Source of the DNA: Symbiodinium natans | Lineage: Eukaryota; Sar; Dinophyceae; Suessiales; Symbiodiniaceae | DNA length: 31,399 bases | Reading direction: 5' to 3' | NCBI GenBank assembly: GCA_905221605.1 | Contig: CAJNDS010001225.1 | Coordinates: 794,569 to 825,967 of the forward strand | Shown: one piece after another, positions 7,341 through 17,388 of the stretch | Layout: every line of letters begins with the position of its first letter | How positions within the stretch are numbered: the stretch's first letter is position 1 | The notes under the pieces: model-generated | The model's database searches: none | What the model saw: the letters and a program-made list of their open reading frames with translations, nothing else | What the model was told of the DNA's origin: nothing | Translations under genes and position numbers: made by a program

Positions 7341-7706
7341 ATGTGGAGCTCGAACAAAAAGCTGAACACGCTTGGTAACATGCTTGAGGATATAGAACGG
7401 GATCTGAGACAAAGAGACGGGCCCCGCGCTTATCAGGCCGACTCCTCTGAAAGCTGGACGTTGAGGAAATGCAGTATAGGATCAAGTTCAGTGAATTTAT
7501 GTGAAGCTCCCTGCAAAGTTGACATCCACAGAGCACAACTGGCACTGGAGCTCACAGCTGTCAGACATCTTTCGCGACCGTCCTGCGGGACACTGCGAGA
7601 CGCAGAGAGCACGGCTGCTATGTTCTGCAGCACGGGCCAAGAGAGCACATTGTGGGATGCTCCCACTTGTTGCTCTTCCGTGCTCTGCAGCGCACATGCT
7701 CGGTGA
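7341..7706 (+). CDS. Hypothetical ORF, 121 codons
   Basis: ATG at 7341 reads MWSSNKKLNTLGNMLEDIER and continues with DLRQRDGPRAYQ, a plausible charged helix, then a Cys- and Ser-rich C-terminal half. A purine-first codon pattern is visible, but the opposite strand (7433-7819) is also open, as that pattern is strand-symmetric. An overlapping plus frame (LCDFNVELEQKAEHA, then a GTAACA donor) is a rival. No family recognised. Confidence 0.3.
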   Translation: MWSSNKKLNTLGNMLEDIERDLRQRDGPRAYQADSSESWTLRKCSIGSSSVNLCEAPCKVDIHRAQLALELTAVRHLSRPSCGTLRDAESTAAMFCSTGQESTLWDAPTCCSSVLCSAHAR

Positions 7707-7819
7707 ATGTTTGGGGGCTTGAGTCTAAGCTCACTGCAGACTAGTACTTCACGCGTCAAACGACGAAGCCTGTACCTGCACTGCGCAGCAGCTCTTTGTA
7801 GCAAGAAAGGCAGTGCCAC

Positions 7820-10681
7820 GTGTCAGCAACCTGTCCCTGCAGCCTCAACCTTGACAATCTCAGGCCTGGAGAGCGAAAATTTGCAGCCTTTCTGCAAGGC
7901 GCTTGCGTAAAATTCCAGACGGCGCATGGTAAAGGCCCACAATGGCCAAAGGTCTGCTTGGGTCTTCCTAAGCTCGCAGAATTGTGGCAAGGACCCGGGT
8001 TGCACAGGGCAGCTCCTCGGACCGGTTGACCGGAAGCAACTCCCACGGGGCAGAATATTATGCAAAGCCCAGGCACAGGTTGTTCCATCATCTCGATTCC
8101 AGGACGAAACCCAGCAGGCCGGTCCAACCGGAACTCTTTGTCTGCGCTGCTCCAAGTTTCACGTCAGCTCGCCCTGCATGCCTTCGCAGCGTCTCCAGCG
8201 CGCGCAGTGCGCGCAGTGTGGCTTGAGGGCTCTGCCCGGCCCAGAGCCGGCAAGCTGAAAAGAAACCCGCCGAGATGTGCAGAGATGTGCAGCTTCGGCA
8301 TCCATGGAATCAATAGGCTTTAGAGCCCTAGGCTTCAGATGCTGGGGTGCCTGGGCAAGGATATTCTAATATCTATTGGTGAGCTCCCAGTCGCTGCAAC
8401 TGCTCAAGGAGGCAGGGCAGGGCACGTTCAAGAAAGAAAGCCATCGGCGGCCCCTCCACCCATAACCCGAATTAGCCCAAGCGCCCTGTCCCAGAAGACA
8501 CTCGTATCGCTACCACGCCTACCATCGCTTTAGCTAGAGTTCTGTGAAGAATTCTCTTTTCGGGATCCCACAGGGACGTGACGTAGCCGGGGCCTCCTGC
8601 ATCACGGCGTTCGCGCAACAGGGCGCAGTCCCAAGCACCTTCCAAGCTGCCGCTGAAACTCCGACCCTGCACGAACTCTGCGTGCCTCTGCGCGGCTCTG
8701 CAGCCTAAGAGGCATGCAGGGTTCATCTCACGGCCTCTCTTCGGACCCAAGCTTGCTAGAAACCTACCCTGAAGGCTACTCTCGACTGCCTCAAAACCCT
8801 CGAGGGCCTGAAAGGCCTCAAGGGCCATGATCTGGTGGGCATTGAGCAGAAGAAGCGTCACTGAAGCACGACAAGCAGCGAGGTGCTGCGTGATGCAGGA
8901 CAGTCAGCTGAACAGGCGGAGCACTTGGAGCCTACAGTTCTCAACTGGTTCTTGAGAGGTGTGCGAACTGCATCTTCAAGAAGATGGAGCGGCCTTGGGT
9001 AGCTTGGCCAACAAAGACGTGGGTGCCTTCAAACAGTGTTGGAAGCGACCTGTGGGACATACGCGAGCAGCAGCACCAGGCTGATGTGTTTAAAGCCTTC
9101 CTGTCTGCCTGAGGCACGCGAAATGCCTGGATCGACTAGTGCTCCCTTGGCCTCCGATGCATTCAATGCATCTTGGAACAACCGGAAGGCCACGTCGAGC
9201 TCCGAGCTGCCTTCTTGCGGTGGCATGCAGTGACATGGGCTGGTTGCATCCAGAGATGTCTGCCGGAATTCAAACAGGTCGGGCCCCAGCTAAGCCAGGA
9301 GACGCCAAAGGACCGGAAGCTTTAGGCATCCCACCTTTTTCGCTTTCGCCTTGCACATGCTTGCACCAAGACGACAGAAGATCTTCTCAAGGCCACTGTC
9401 TGGCTGCCCAGATTATTCTGAGTCTTGTTTGAGTGTGCAGTTGGGTTCTCTGCCACTTCCAACCGCGATGTTGCAAGAAGACGAGGCATCTCGCCGGTCA
9501 ACAGCTCTTCATCCGCGGTGACGGATGGCACCGATGGCCCTGCCTGCACACCAAGTGCCGAGGCACCTGGGGCGTCCGTGCCCATCAGGTCAAGAAATAT
9601 TGAACCTGGGTCGCAGCTCCCAGAAGTTGGATTGGGATGTACCTTGAAAGCCGGTAGACTATAAGGATGGGCCTTATATTTTGGGCAACTAGGCGTTTAA
9701 GGTACTTAGCTGATGCAGCCTTCTCGCACACCTGGGGTGCTCGTCGGTAGGGTTTCGGGGTTTCGGGAAAACCTGGCACTTTGGCCAACAAATCAAACCG
9801 TCTGATGATCAACACCTCCGAGACCAGCTGAGCACTCGGCCCACTTCGCCATCCCTGAAACTCGCCGAAGCTTCGGCACGGTGGAGGCTCCAGGCACACT
9901 CAGTGCAGCTCACCTCCTGACTCAGAGCCGTAACTCCTGACACCGGAGCACTCCTCGGCATCTCTGACTGTTTTGTACTGTCGCCCTGGTTCAGGGCGAA
10001 AGGGTTACTAGGCCATAGGAGGTCATCCTTGACTTTAGGGAAACTTTAGGGGCTTTCGAGGGCAGCTGACACCTGAGCATACCAGACCTAGGGTGTTCTG
10101 GGTGGCCTTCCAGGTGTCTCTCCAGAGGCGCTGTGCGCAGTATCGTGAAGCCAAACCGCAGCCTGCAAGGAGCCACAGGCGCTTTCACAGCGGGACGGTC
10201 CAGCCGCCGACTGCGTTCCCACGCGCGGCTCAAGCCATCGCAGCACTTCACTCGATGCAAGGCCTCTTTCAGCTGGCGTGGGCCTCAGCAGCGTCCCGAC
10301 TAGGCGTTCACGAGCGTTCCGTGCTTGGACGCAAGGGAGCCAGTGCCAGAGCCCATGGGCCCATGAGCCCGCTGAGCAGCAGGATGCAGGAAGTGTCAAT
10401 GCGAAACAAGCTGGCATCACCGAAGGCGGCCGACGTGCTCGACGCTGAGCGCCTGCTGTGAGCAGCGTTCCTACGAGGACAGGGCAAAAGCCCTCACAGC
10501 CTGTGAGTGTGCGCTTCAGAACAGGAAGCTCAAGGCACAGCCGACTGCATGTTCGGTGGATCGTTGCTTCATTTGGGCTGCAGGTGCAAAAACAATCGAA
10601 AGCACATCGTGAAACATGGGGCACGTGCACTGCTTGGTAGGACCGCCCCGGCCCGCTCTCTCGAAGCCCGAGTTCGCCTTA
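7820..10681. other. Stretch without a supported gene
   Basis: Overlapping frames on both strands, up to 180 codons (minus 10088-10630), with no ATG-anchored, splice-supported or recognisable reading. A small GC repeat (GTGCGCGCA) sits near 8205-8220 and a doubled AGATGTGCAG at 8273-8292. Nothing else seen. Confidence 0.45.
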
Positions 10682-10719
10682 GGGAGCTTAGGGTTTGAGA
10701 TTTAGGGTTTAGGGCTTAG
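10682..10719 (+). repeat. Isolated interstitial TTTAGGG remnant
   Basis: Four degenerate heptamers about 7 kb away from the main cluster. This shows that heptamer tracts are dispersed and not confined to a chromosome end. Confidence 0.85.
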
Positions 10720-10800
10720 TGTTGAGAATGGCGCTGCCGACGTCTCGGCTGTCTTGGCTCTGCAAGTCGCTGCCAGCATCCTGGTTTCCGGTCCTTGCAG

Positions 10801-11355
10801 CCCGTCGGCATCAAAGGCTTAGATGCTGTTCTCATGTGGCAGCCACACCTCTTATACCCCCGAACACATGATTTCGCTGGGCTGCTTGGCAAGCACACTT
10901 GCCCAAAAACATCCCACTGTGATTGCTCAAGCCGAGCAAATCTAGACCGCCATGCTCTTTATCTGTCGCGTTTGCTGCGGGGCCCATGCTGCAGGCGAAC
11001 ATTGCGATGGATATCTTGGTGGACACGCTGGAAGCACATCAACAAACTTATAGTGTTCAACGGGTTAGGGTGCCAGCGGCGGACTCTCACACCGCTCCTT
11101 GTGCAAACCTGCAAGACATTGCAACACAACGCAAGACAACGCAAGACACTGCCTTCAAGGGTGGTTCTGACCTCCTTTTGCCCCGGAGCAATGGACTGTG
11201 ACCAACCTGTGACCAACGGAGTGTCTGGAGGTTTCGGCAGCCACGCGCCGCTGGGTGTCCAATCGCTGCCTTCAGCAGACTTGACAAGCGAAAACTTCCA
11301 AGAAACGGACCTCGGGGTCCATAGAGACCGGCAACTTGGAGACCCATACCTTTGA
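10801..11355 (+). CDS. Hypothetical long exon-like ORF, 184 codons
   Basis: Begins in phase 0 after GGTTTCCGGTCCTTGCAG, a good acceptor with a pyrimidine tract, and stays open to TGA at 11355. It reads PVGIKGLDAVLMWQPHLLYP, then a Cys/His-containing stretch (HTCPKTSHCDC) and an acidic end (SADLTSENFQETDLGVHRD). The minus strand is also open over 10959-11390 from an ATG, so strand is uncertain. No family recognised. Confidence 0.32.
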   Translation, partial: PVGIKGLDAVLMWQPHLLYPRTHDFAGLLGKHTCPKTSHCDCSSRANLDRHALYLSRLLRGPCCRRTLRWISWWTRWKHINKLIVFNGLGCQRRTLTPLLVQTCKTLQHNARQRKTLPSRVVLTSFCPGAMDCDQPVTNGVSGGFGSHAPLGVQSLPSADLTSENFQETDLGVHRDRQLGDPYL

Positions 11356-11617
11356 TCAACCCAAGTCGGAGCAGGCATGCGCACCTTCATGGCGTGTGTA
11401 GGCTATGCGTGCAAGCCTTCTGCCCTAAACCTTAACCCTTTTTACCCTAGTGAGGAAGGGTTTGGGGCTTGGTAAACATGGAAGAGTCAGCCTTTGCTGG
11501 CCCCGATGGATGCTGGAGGTGTTTTTGGTTTTGATGGCAAGGCTTAACGACAGTCGTCCGCCATCGGATGGACTGAACGACGTCTTGGCCTAGACATCCA
11601 CGGATCCAGCGACAAGC

Positions 11618-11875
11618 TCACATCACTGCTCTGGGCATGCTCGCAGCAAATGCTTGAAGCTTGCCCAGCTTGCACAGCAGCCTTGAGTCTTTCATTAGCA
11701 TCTCGCGCGGCTTGGTGTAGCTACTTTGAGGGAAGACTGGCTTCAAGACGCTGTCCAACTTCCGACTCATCAGGCACTGAATCAAGCCATCAAGGCGCAG
11801 TGTGGTATTCTCCATGGCTCTAGAGTGTGAGAGGCCTAGGCGCGGGGCTTGAGGTTCATACATCAGGGATGCCCA
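11618..11875 (-). CDS. Exon-like segment, 85 codons
   Basis: Minus-strand frame after a CCCCTTAG acceptor at 11876. It reads WASLMYEPQAPRLGLSHSRA, then MENTTLRLDGLIQCLMSRKL, and ends with KLGKLQAFAASMPRAVM. The stop overlaps a GTGAGC donor at 11621, so the exon may continue by splicing. Codon use (GAG, AAG, CTG, GAC rich) is protein-like. If ATG at 11863 is the start, the product is 81 residues. No family recognised. Confidence 0.4.
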   Translation of the reverse strand, partial: WASLMYEPQAPRLGLSHSRAMENTTLRLDGLIQCLMSRKLDSVLKPVFPQSSYTKPREMLMKDSRLLCKLGKLQAFAASMPRAVM

Positions 11876-11888
11876 CTAAGGGGTTCTA

Positions 11889-12239
11889 ATGGGTTTTGAG
11901 CTTAGAGGACCTATGTCAAAGGTAGGAACCACAGTGTTTTCCGCCGGCTTGGGTCAGATATCTGTGGCACCAGCTCACCAAACATGCGGTACAAGGGCCC
12001 AAGGTGACCTCGAAAGTAAGGAGGTTCTGTCAATCTGGAAACGGCCACATCTTTTCCCTAAAAAAGATGCCAAGCAAGTCCGAACAAAGATAGATGAAGT
12101 GTGCAGCAAAACCCAAGCTGCTCATGGTCGCGGCGTTTCCTTCCTTTGCCGCCGCTGGATTTTGGCTACTTTTTCGGTTCAATCCGAAGTTGTGTTTTCA
12201 TCAAACTCTTCTGTGCACGAAGCAGGCCAACAACACTAA
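11889..12239 (+). CDS. Hypothetical ORF, 116 codons
   Basis: ATG at 11889 reads MGFELRGPMSKVGTTVFSAG, with a charged middle (FPKKDAKQVRTKIDEVCSK) and a Ser-rich end. It starts 14 bases from the divergent segment at 11618-11875, so the two cannot both be first exons with normal promoters. The sequence here is less GC-rich than to the left. No family recognised. Confidence 0.33.
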   Translation: MGFELRGPMSKVGTTVFSAGLGQISVAPAHQTCGTRAQGDLESKEVLSIWKRPHLFPKKDAKQVRTKIDEVCSKTQAAHGRGVSFLCRRWILATFSVQSEVVFSSNSSVHEAGQQH

Positions 12240-12450
12240 GCATGGAGCACATGTTTTTGTGTTGTTACTTCGCGGCTGGTGAAGAAGTGGAGCTATTTTT
12301 TCATCAACACAAGGGTGTTTCGGTTCGGACCGCGGCGCGTCGAAAAAACGAAAACGGCCCAGCTTTTGTGCAGAATGGGCTAGACAGATGAGAGCAGTGG
12401 GCGGTGTGTTGTGTAGTGTTTCGGCGTGCGACAACAAAGCTGTCTTTGTA

Positions 12451-12787
<337 letters not shown>

Positions 12788-12825
12788 GCCCGGGCCGGGA
12801 GGATAGGGAAGGGCGATGAAACACA

Positions 12826-12886
12826 TGTGCATATACGTATACATATACAGATACATTTTCATACACATATACATACACATATACAC
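12826..12886. repeat. Degenerate outlier of the hexanucleotide satellite
   Basis: CATATACGTATACATATACA and related units, separated from the main block by 38 bases of unique GC-rich sequence. It may be a decayed arm of the same satellite. Confidence 0.85.
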
Positions 12887-13009
12887 AACTGTGAAGCCGA
12901 CTGACCTGGTCTTGCAACCGAACAGCTACTGCTACGGAAAACAAACGTGCACAAAAACACAACTCAAACTCAAGGTACTTGAGCCTTGAACTGAATTACA
13001 AAATTGAAC

Positions 13010-13514
13010 ATGACTACTGCTGCAGATGCACATGCACTCATGTCTGCTCACATTTGTTCCTCAGCCGAGGCTCCGGTAAGTGACACTGCAAAAGAGAGGG
13101 AGCCGTCGCGGTGCCACAAACATCAAAGTGTCAGGTACGGCGGCACCGGCCCATTACCGGCATGCACGAACGGCAACAAACCCCACGACGATCAGCCCCT
13201 TCTAAATCAGAGAAGAAGATGGTTTTTGTTTACAGAAGTTGACTTTGTTAAAAATCACAGACGAGAGTGGGAATTTGTCTGACATTTGGAAGTGTCTGCT
13301 TGGCTACCAAGTTCCTGCAAGAAATGATGTGACCGCGAGTGCAACAGATGATGCAACAGCAGACCTTGCAAAAGATGCACACGCTGGGTTCAAGCAGCAA
13401 AATGCTCAGAGAAACCAGGCTTTCTTCTTGAAAGGAACTAAGCTGACTAATGGCACCAACTTGACCCCAGAGATCAAAACCCGTAGCTGGGCCTATCTGC
13501 TTCCTCGAAAGTAA
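13010..13514 (+). CDS. Small two-exon gene, 114-residue hypothetical protein
   Basis: Exon 1 (13010-13075) starts with ATG preceded by an in-frame TGA at 12992. It reads MTTAADAHALMSAHICSSAE, then AP, and ends at a canonical CCG|GTAAGT donor. The intron (13076-13235, 160 bases) ends in GGTTTTTGTTTACAG, a strong pyrimidine tract and acceptor. Exon 2 (13236-13514) joins in phase 0, reads KLTLLKITDESGNLSDIWKC and ends AYLLPRK before TAA. The second exon has purine-first, protein-like codons and lower GC than the left half of the window. No signal peptide, membrane segment or recognised family. It is the best supported gene here; unspliced frames on the same strand are shorter. Confidence 0.6.
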
Positions 13515-13760
13515 GAGAGTCCTCGGTGGGCACGCTGCCCATGCGCCCCTGTGGGGTCTCTAGGCTCTTCCTGCGATGAGCGAGGAACTGCAATCTACCC
13601 CCCAACCTAAAAGTGATCGGAAGAAGAGAGAACCCACATGACCCAAAGGATTTTGCAGTAAAATTGCCACATGCTACCTGATGGCATCACAATCACAAAA
13701 AATTGCAAAACATGTCATGTGTCCAGACATGAGTCTGTCCACTTTGGGTCATTCCTACCC

Positions 13761-13876
13761 ACACGACACACCGACAACCGCAAGGACCGACGGACCCACA
13801 AAGAAACCGAGTTAACGAAAGAAAGGCCAAAATGCAAAAAAACCGTGTGTTGGTTCTCTCAATGCAGTCTCCAAAG
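13761..13876 (+). repeat. Dispersed motif pair, direct half and inverted half
   Basis: ACACGACACACCGACAACCG followed by CAAG (13761-13784) recurs exactly at 17168-17191. At 13856-13875, CTCTCAATGCAGTCTCC is the inverted match of GGAGACTGCATTGAGA at 17147-17162. The two halves adjoin at 17.1 kb but are about 75 bases apart and rearranged here, as in a mobile or recombined repeat. Confidence 0.75.
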
Positions 13877-13879
13877 AAA

Positions 13880-14400
13880 TGGCGCAAGTTTGGGGACCAG
13901 AATTGGGGGTGCCTGCAACCATGAATTTCTGGCAACGCACGTCTGACCCCCCCAAGTGGGTTTTTAATTTGAGATCTGCAAAAATTTTGCCGGACCAGCT
14001 TTGCAATTCTTGTTCTTCTGTTCTGCAAATATGTGTCTGTATGTGTGTGTGTGTGTGTGCTTTTGTGGTCGCTTTAGCGCCATGGAATTTGCAGCTGTGG
14101 TTGCAGGAGCAGTTTTGAACTTTGGGGTCCCAATTTTGGGCCATTTTGGGGTTAATTTGGAACCCAAGCATGTAACAATGAAAAGACCTTCTCTTTTCTG
14201 CCAACAGTAGGTCTTTTGGAAGCTTTTTTGGGCCCTGTTTTCGGGTCCCCAATTTTAGGAAATTGCTGCTTCATTTTTGTCCACAGACTGCACGCCTGCA
14301 ACGACAGTTGAGGTGGTCTGTGTGTTCGCAGCCCATGAATTGTTGTTCTTGTTGCTGCTGCTGTGGGGGCTGGAGGAGTGTAGTTAATTTTGCGGCCCAA
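13880..14400. repeat. T/G-rich stretch with diverged GGGTCCCAATTTT modules and a GT run
   Basis: Related blocks at 13893 (GGGGACCAGAATTGGGGG), 14124 (TTTGGGGTCCCAATTTTGGG) and 14243 (CGGGTCCCCAATTTTAGG), each near a CATGAATTT or CATGGAATTT motif, suggest decayed tandem units. A short (GT)n lies at 14041-14059. A 146-codon minus frame at 13812-14252 crosses these repeats and includes a His-Thr run from the GT tract, so I do not call it a gene. Confidence 0.5.
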
Positions 14401-15080
14401 ATGGACCCCCTCAACTAGAACCCCCAGGCCCCCTTTCGAGGTCGATCAGATTCGGTTGCTGAAAAGCAAAAAGGTGCGTTCCAGTGGCTTTCAAACATCT
14501 TTGAAGATGATGAAAAAAGCAGCTTAAAACAATGGCCAAGGAATCCGGCAAATCTTCCAACGCTCCATCGTTTAGAAGTGCTTTGAACAATGGTCCAGGA
14601 AGCGCGTCTTCTCCGTGAAAAGCCTCTTGACCTCCCAAGTCCGCGATTTTAAATTGCTTAAAACAAGCGTTTTTGAAAGCCTCTGACAGTGCCGTTGAAC
14701 AGAAGAATCAACTACAGGACGAGACGAGTTCAATTGTACAGGGGCCAACCAAAGACTGAAGAGAGAAAGATCCAGCGACTCAAGGCAGCCTCTTCCATCA
14801 GCAGCTGAATAGGCAAGCCAAGAGTCAGAGTAAGAAGAAAAATCACCAAGACCACCGAAAAAGAGACAGAACCAACAGAACCGATCCAGCGACTCTCTTA
14901 GAAACTCCAAAAAAAATTTAAACCAAAAGATTCTCAAGAACCACTTTAATAACTTTGAAAGAGGCGTCTCAACACTAAAGAGTGTCTTGGATCCAGATCG
15001 ATCCCAAAGGTCTTAACACTACTTGGGCAGAAAAAACAAAAAAACCCAAAAACGGGTGTTAAGACCACTTTGATGGGGCT
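14401..15080. other. Stretch without a supported gene
   Basis: A-rich on the plus strand, frames under 125 codons. It contains GATCCAGCGACTC twice (about 14770 and 14883). A 28-codon ATG frame at 14532 (MAKESGKSSNAPSFRSALNN) is too short to defend. Nothing else seen. Confidence 0.45.
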
Positions 15081-15081
15081 G

Positions 15082-15427
15082 GGCCCGCCCCCTTCGTACG
15101 AAGGGGGGCTTGAAGGGGGGCTTGAAGCCCCCCTTGAAGGGGGGCTGAAGGGTCGGACCCTTGAAGGGGGCTTGAAGGGGGGGGTGAAGGGGGGAGGGGG
15201 GGGAGGCGAAGGGTCGAAGGCTTGAAGGGGGGCTTGAAGGGGGGCTTGAAGGGGGGGGCTTGAAGGGGGGCTTGAAGGGGGGCTTCAAGGGGGGCTTCAA
15301 GGGGGGCTTCAAGGGGGGCTTCAAGGGGGGCTTGAAGGGGGGCTTCAAGGGGGGCTTCAAGGGGGGCTTGAAGGGGGGGCTTCAAGGGAAGCTTCACAGG
15401 GAGGCTTCAAGGAGGGCCTGAAGGGGA
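15082..15427 (+). repeat. G-rich 13-mer minisatellite (GCTTGAAGGGGGG / GCTTCAAGGGGGG)
   Basis: More than twenty units. GCTTGAAG units dominate on the left and GCTTCAAG units on the right. CTTGAAG and CTTCAAG are reverse complements of each other. Minus-strand frames give Lys-Pro-Pro-Leu repeats that are satellite artefacts. Confidence 0.96.
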
Positions 15428-15866
15428 GGTTTGAGACGCGAGCCTAAACGTCGCGAAGAAGGCCCAGGTGCTCGGCCTCGTAAACTGCTCCCTGCAACCC
15501 GTGCGAAGCAAGCCCAGTTATTAGGCCGCTTGAACTGCTCCCTGGAACCTCGCGAAGAAGGCCCAGTTAGTGGGCCTCTCAAACTGCTGCCGAAACGTCG
15601 CGAAGAAGGCCCAGTTATTAGGCCTCTTAAACTGCTCCCTGAAACCCCTGCGAAGCAGGCCCAGTTATTAGGCCTCTTAAACTGCTCCCTGGAACTTTGC
15701 GAAGAAGGCCCAGTTATTAGGCCTCTTAAACTGCTCCCTGAAACCCCTGCGAAGCAGGCCCAGTTATGAGGCCTCTTAAACTGCTCCCTGTACGGGTTTC
15801 CGGGAGCAGTTTAAGAGGCCTAGTACCTGGGCCTTCTTCGCGCCGTTTACGCCCGCGTCTCAAACC
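15428..15866. mobile_element. Fold-back element with 67-base terminal inverted repeats
   Basis: Bases 15428-15494 match the reverse complement of 15800-15866 at about 60 of 67 positions; both ends finish in GGTTTGAGACGCG or its complement. Inside are seven direct 49-50-base units. The inverted similarity continues outward into the G-rich and C-rich arrays on either side. There is no transposase frame, so it would be non-autonomous. A replication or repair-generated palindrome is an alternative. Confidence 0.6.
15453..15799 (+). repeat. Seven tandem 49-50-base units
   Basis: GCGAAG starts at 15453, 15503, 15552, 15600, 15650, 15699 and 15749. Each unit contains GGCCCAGTTATTAGGCCTCT then TAAACTGCTCCCTG with small changes. 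Two subtypes (GAAGAAGG and GAAGCAGG) alternate in the last four units. Frames give Leu-Leu-Pro-rich repeats, not a recognised protein. Confidence 0.95.
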
Positions 15867-15942
15867 CCCCTTTCAAGCCCCCCTTGAAACCTCCCTTTGC
15901 ACCTTCCTCTGATCCCCCCTTGAAGCCCCCCCTTGCAGCCTC
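15861..15942 (-). repeat. C-rich inverse of the 13-mer minisatellite (short arm)
   Basis: Decayed CCCCCCTTGAAGC units directly right of the fold-back element, opposite in orientation to 15082-15427. Confidence 0.85.
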
Positions 15943-16100
15943 CCTAGCCTCCACTAGAAAACATGGGGTTTTCGGCTTAGCCCCTTGCCACACGCACTCG
16001 AGATGGGAGGCGTCGGGTACTCGCAGGCCGAAGCCGCTTCCCCTAGCCTCCCGCTACAAGACATGGGGTTCTTGGCCGAGCCCGTGCCACAACAAACAAA
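15943..16100 (+). repeat. Two-copy direct repeat, 99-base spacing
   Basis: CCTAGCCTCC, then ACATGGGGTT, a GGCT/GGCC step and CCTTGCCACA or CCGTGCCACA, occur from 15943 and again from 16042. Confidence 0.85.
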
Positions 16101-16144
16101 CATATTCAAGCCAAAAACATGCTACTGTACGTGATTGCGTCGTA

Positions 16145-16620
16145 AAAAGTCTCCACTCCTCTGATTTTCGAACAATGAAAAACAAAAACAAAACAAGATT
16201 TCAGAGGGGGTGGAATTTAAACTAAAATCCCTTCTCTCTTCTCCCTTGATTTTTCGAATAACGAAATACAAAAAACAAAAAAAATCGAGGGGCGTAGAAT
16301 TTAGAATAACTTCCCTTCTCTCTTCTCCTCGGATTTTTCGAATAATGAAATACAAAAAACAAAAAAGATTCGGGGGTGGAATTTAGAATACGTTCCCTTC
16401 CCTACAACAAGTAAATGGGGGGGGCTGCGCCCCCCCCAACCCCCCCGCTCTTTACTTCCAAAAAGTCTCCACTCCTCTGATTCTCGAACAATGAAAGACA
16501 AAAACAAAACAAGATTCGAGGGGGTGGAATTTAAACTAAAATCCCTCTCTCTTCTCCTCTGATTTTTCGAAGAACGAAATACAAAAAACAGAAAAGTTCG
16601 AGGAGGACGACAAGAAGCAA
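16145..16620. repeat. AT-rich tandem repeat, period about 82-85
   Basis: GATTTTTCGAA-type starts occur at 16163, 16248, 16332, 16479 and 16561, followed by A-rich AAATACAAAAAAC and GGGGTGGAATTTA. A larger direct copy (16145-16256 versus 16461-16568) is interrupted by the G8/C8 hairpin at 16411-16450. Minus-strand frames are repetitive and Phe-rich, not genes. Confidence 0.92.
16417..16433. other. G8 / C8 hairpin
   Basis: GGGGGGGGCTGCGCCCCCCC forms a near-perfect stem with a three-base loop. It splits the AT-rich repeat block and is flanked by GTAAA and TTTAC, which extend the pairing loosely. Confidence 0.7.
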
Positions 16621-16719
16621 GGGGGCATGGATTTTAGAACAATTTTTTCTCCTCTGTCCTTCTCCAGGCACCGCAGGACGACAAAGAACGAGAGGGGGGG
16701 GGACTCCTTCTTCCAAGAA

Positions 16720-16930
16720 ACTCAAGGGCTTGAAGGGCTTGAAGGGAGCTTGGAGCTTGAAGAGATTCTAAGGGAGCTTGAAGGGTTGACCAAAATGGAA
16801 CAAAAAGAACACTGATCGATTTTCAACACAACGTGGAAGTACCGTTGAAAAACGAAGATTCAAAGACGTTTTAAAGAGATCTGAAGAAGACTTGAAGGGT
16901 CAACCAAAAATGAAACAAAAAGAGTCCCCT
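16720..16930 (+). repeat. CTTGAAGGG clusters and a duplicated GACCAAAATGGAACAAAAAG block
   Basis: Short CTTGAAGGG and GAGCTTGGAG units (16727-16780) are followed by GGTTGACCAAAATGGAACAA near 16778. A second, variant copy with GGGTCAACCAAAAATG lies near 16897. No coding reading supported. Confidence 0.7.
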
Positions 16931-17110
16931 TGAAGCCCTTAAAGCCCCCCTGAAGCCTTCTTGAAGTCCCCTTGAAGCCCCCCTTGAAGCTCCCCTTGAA
17001 GCCCCCCTTGAAGCCCCCCTTCAAGCCCCCCTTCAAGCCCTTCTTCAAGCCCCCCTTGAAGCCTCCCCCTTGAAGCCTCCTCCTTGAAGCCCCCTTCAAC
17101 AAAGGTCAAA
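16931..17110 (-). repeat. C-rich inverse minisatellite (long arm)
   Basis: About fourteen CTTGAAGCCCCCC units, the reverse complement of the array at 15082-15427. The two arms face each other across 1.5 kb. Confidence 0.95.
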
Positions 17111-17388
17111 GCCCCCTTCGGGCCTTCAAGGCGCCATTTTGTACTTGGAGACTGCATTGAGACCAAGACACGACACACCGACAACCGCAAGACAAACCAG
17201 GAGATCCAATTTGACCAGAAGCTGGGACCACCACAACTTACAACAAGGGAAAAGGACAGGCTAAGCTCAAAGGACTGAATTCAATTTGGAATCTTTTGGA
17301 AGATCCAACCAGCAACATCTAAGGAACATGGACGCAACATGAAACAGACAACCAATGCAGAGAGAGAAAAGCAAAACAAAAAAAAACA

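Noticed and set aside
13812-14252. 146-codon minus-strand frame
   Set aside because: It translates a GT microsatellite into His-Thr repeats and spans decayed tandem modules. It has no splice support.
15019-15397. Pro-Leu-Lys and Pro-Phe-Lys repeat proteins on the minus strand
   Set aside because: Direct translation of the 13-mer minisatellite; two minus frames are open at once and the flanks are not coding-like.
15453-15799. CRISPR-like array
   Set aside because: Units are contiguous 49-50-base tandem copies without unique spacers, inside a eukaryotic inverted-repeat structure.
16122-16725. Several minus-strand Phe- and Glu-rich frames
   Set aside because: They repeat the same peptide with each AT-rich tandem unit and overlap one another.
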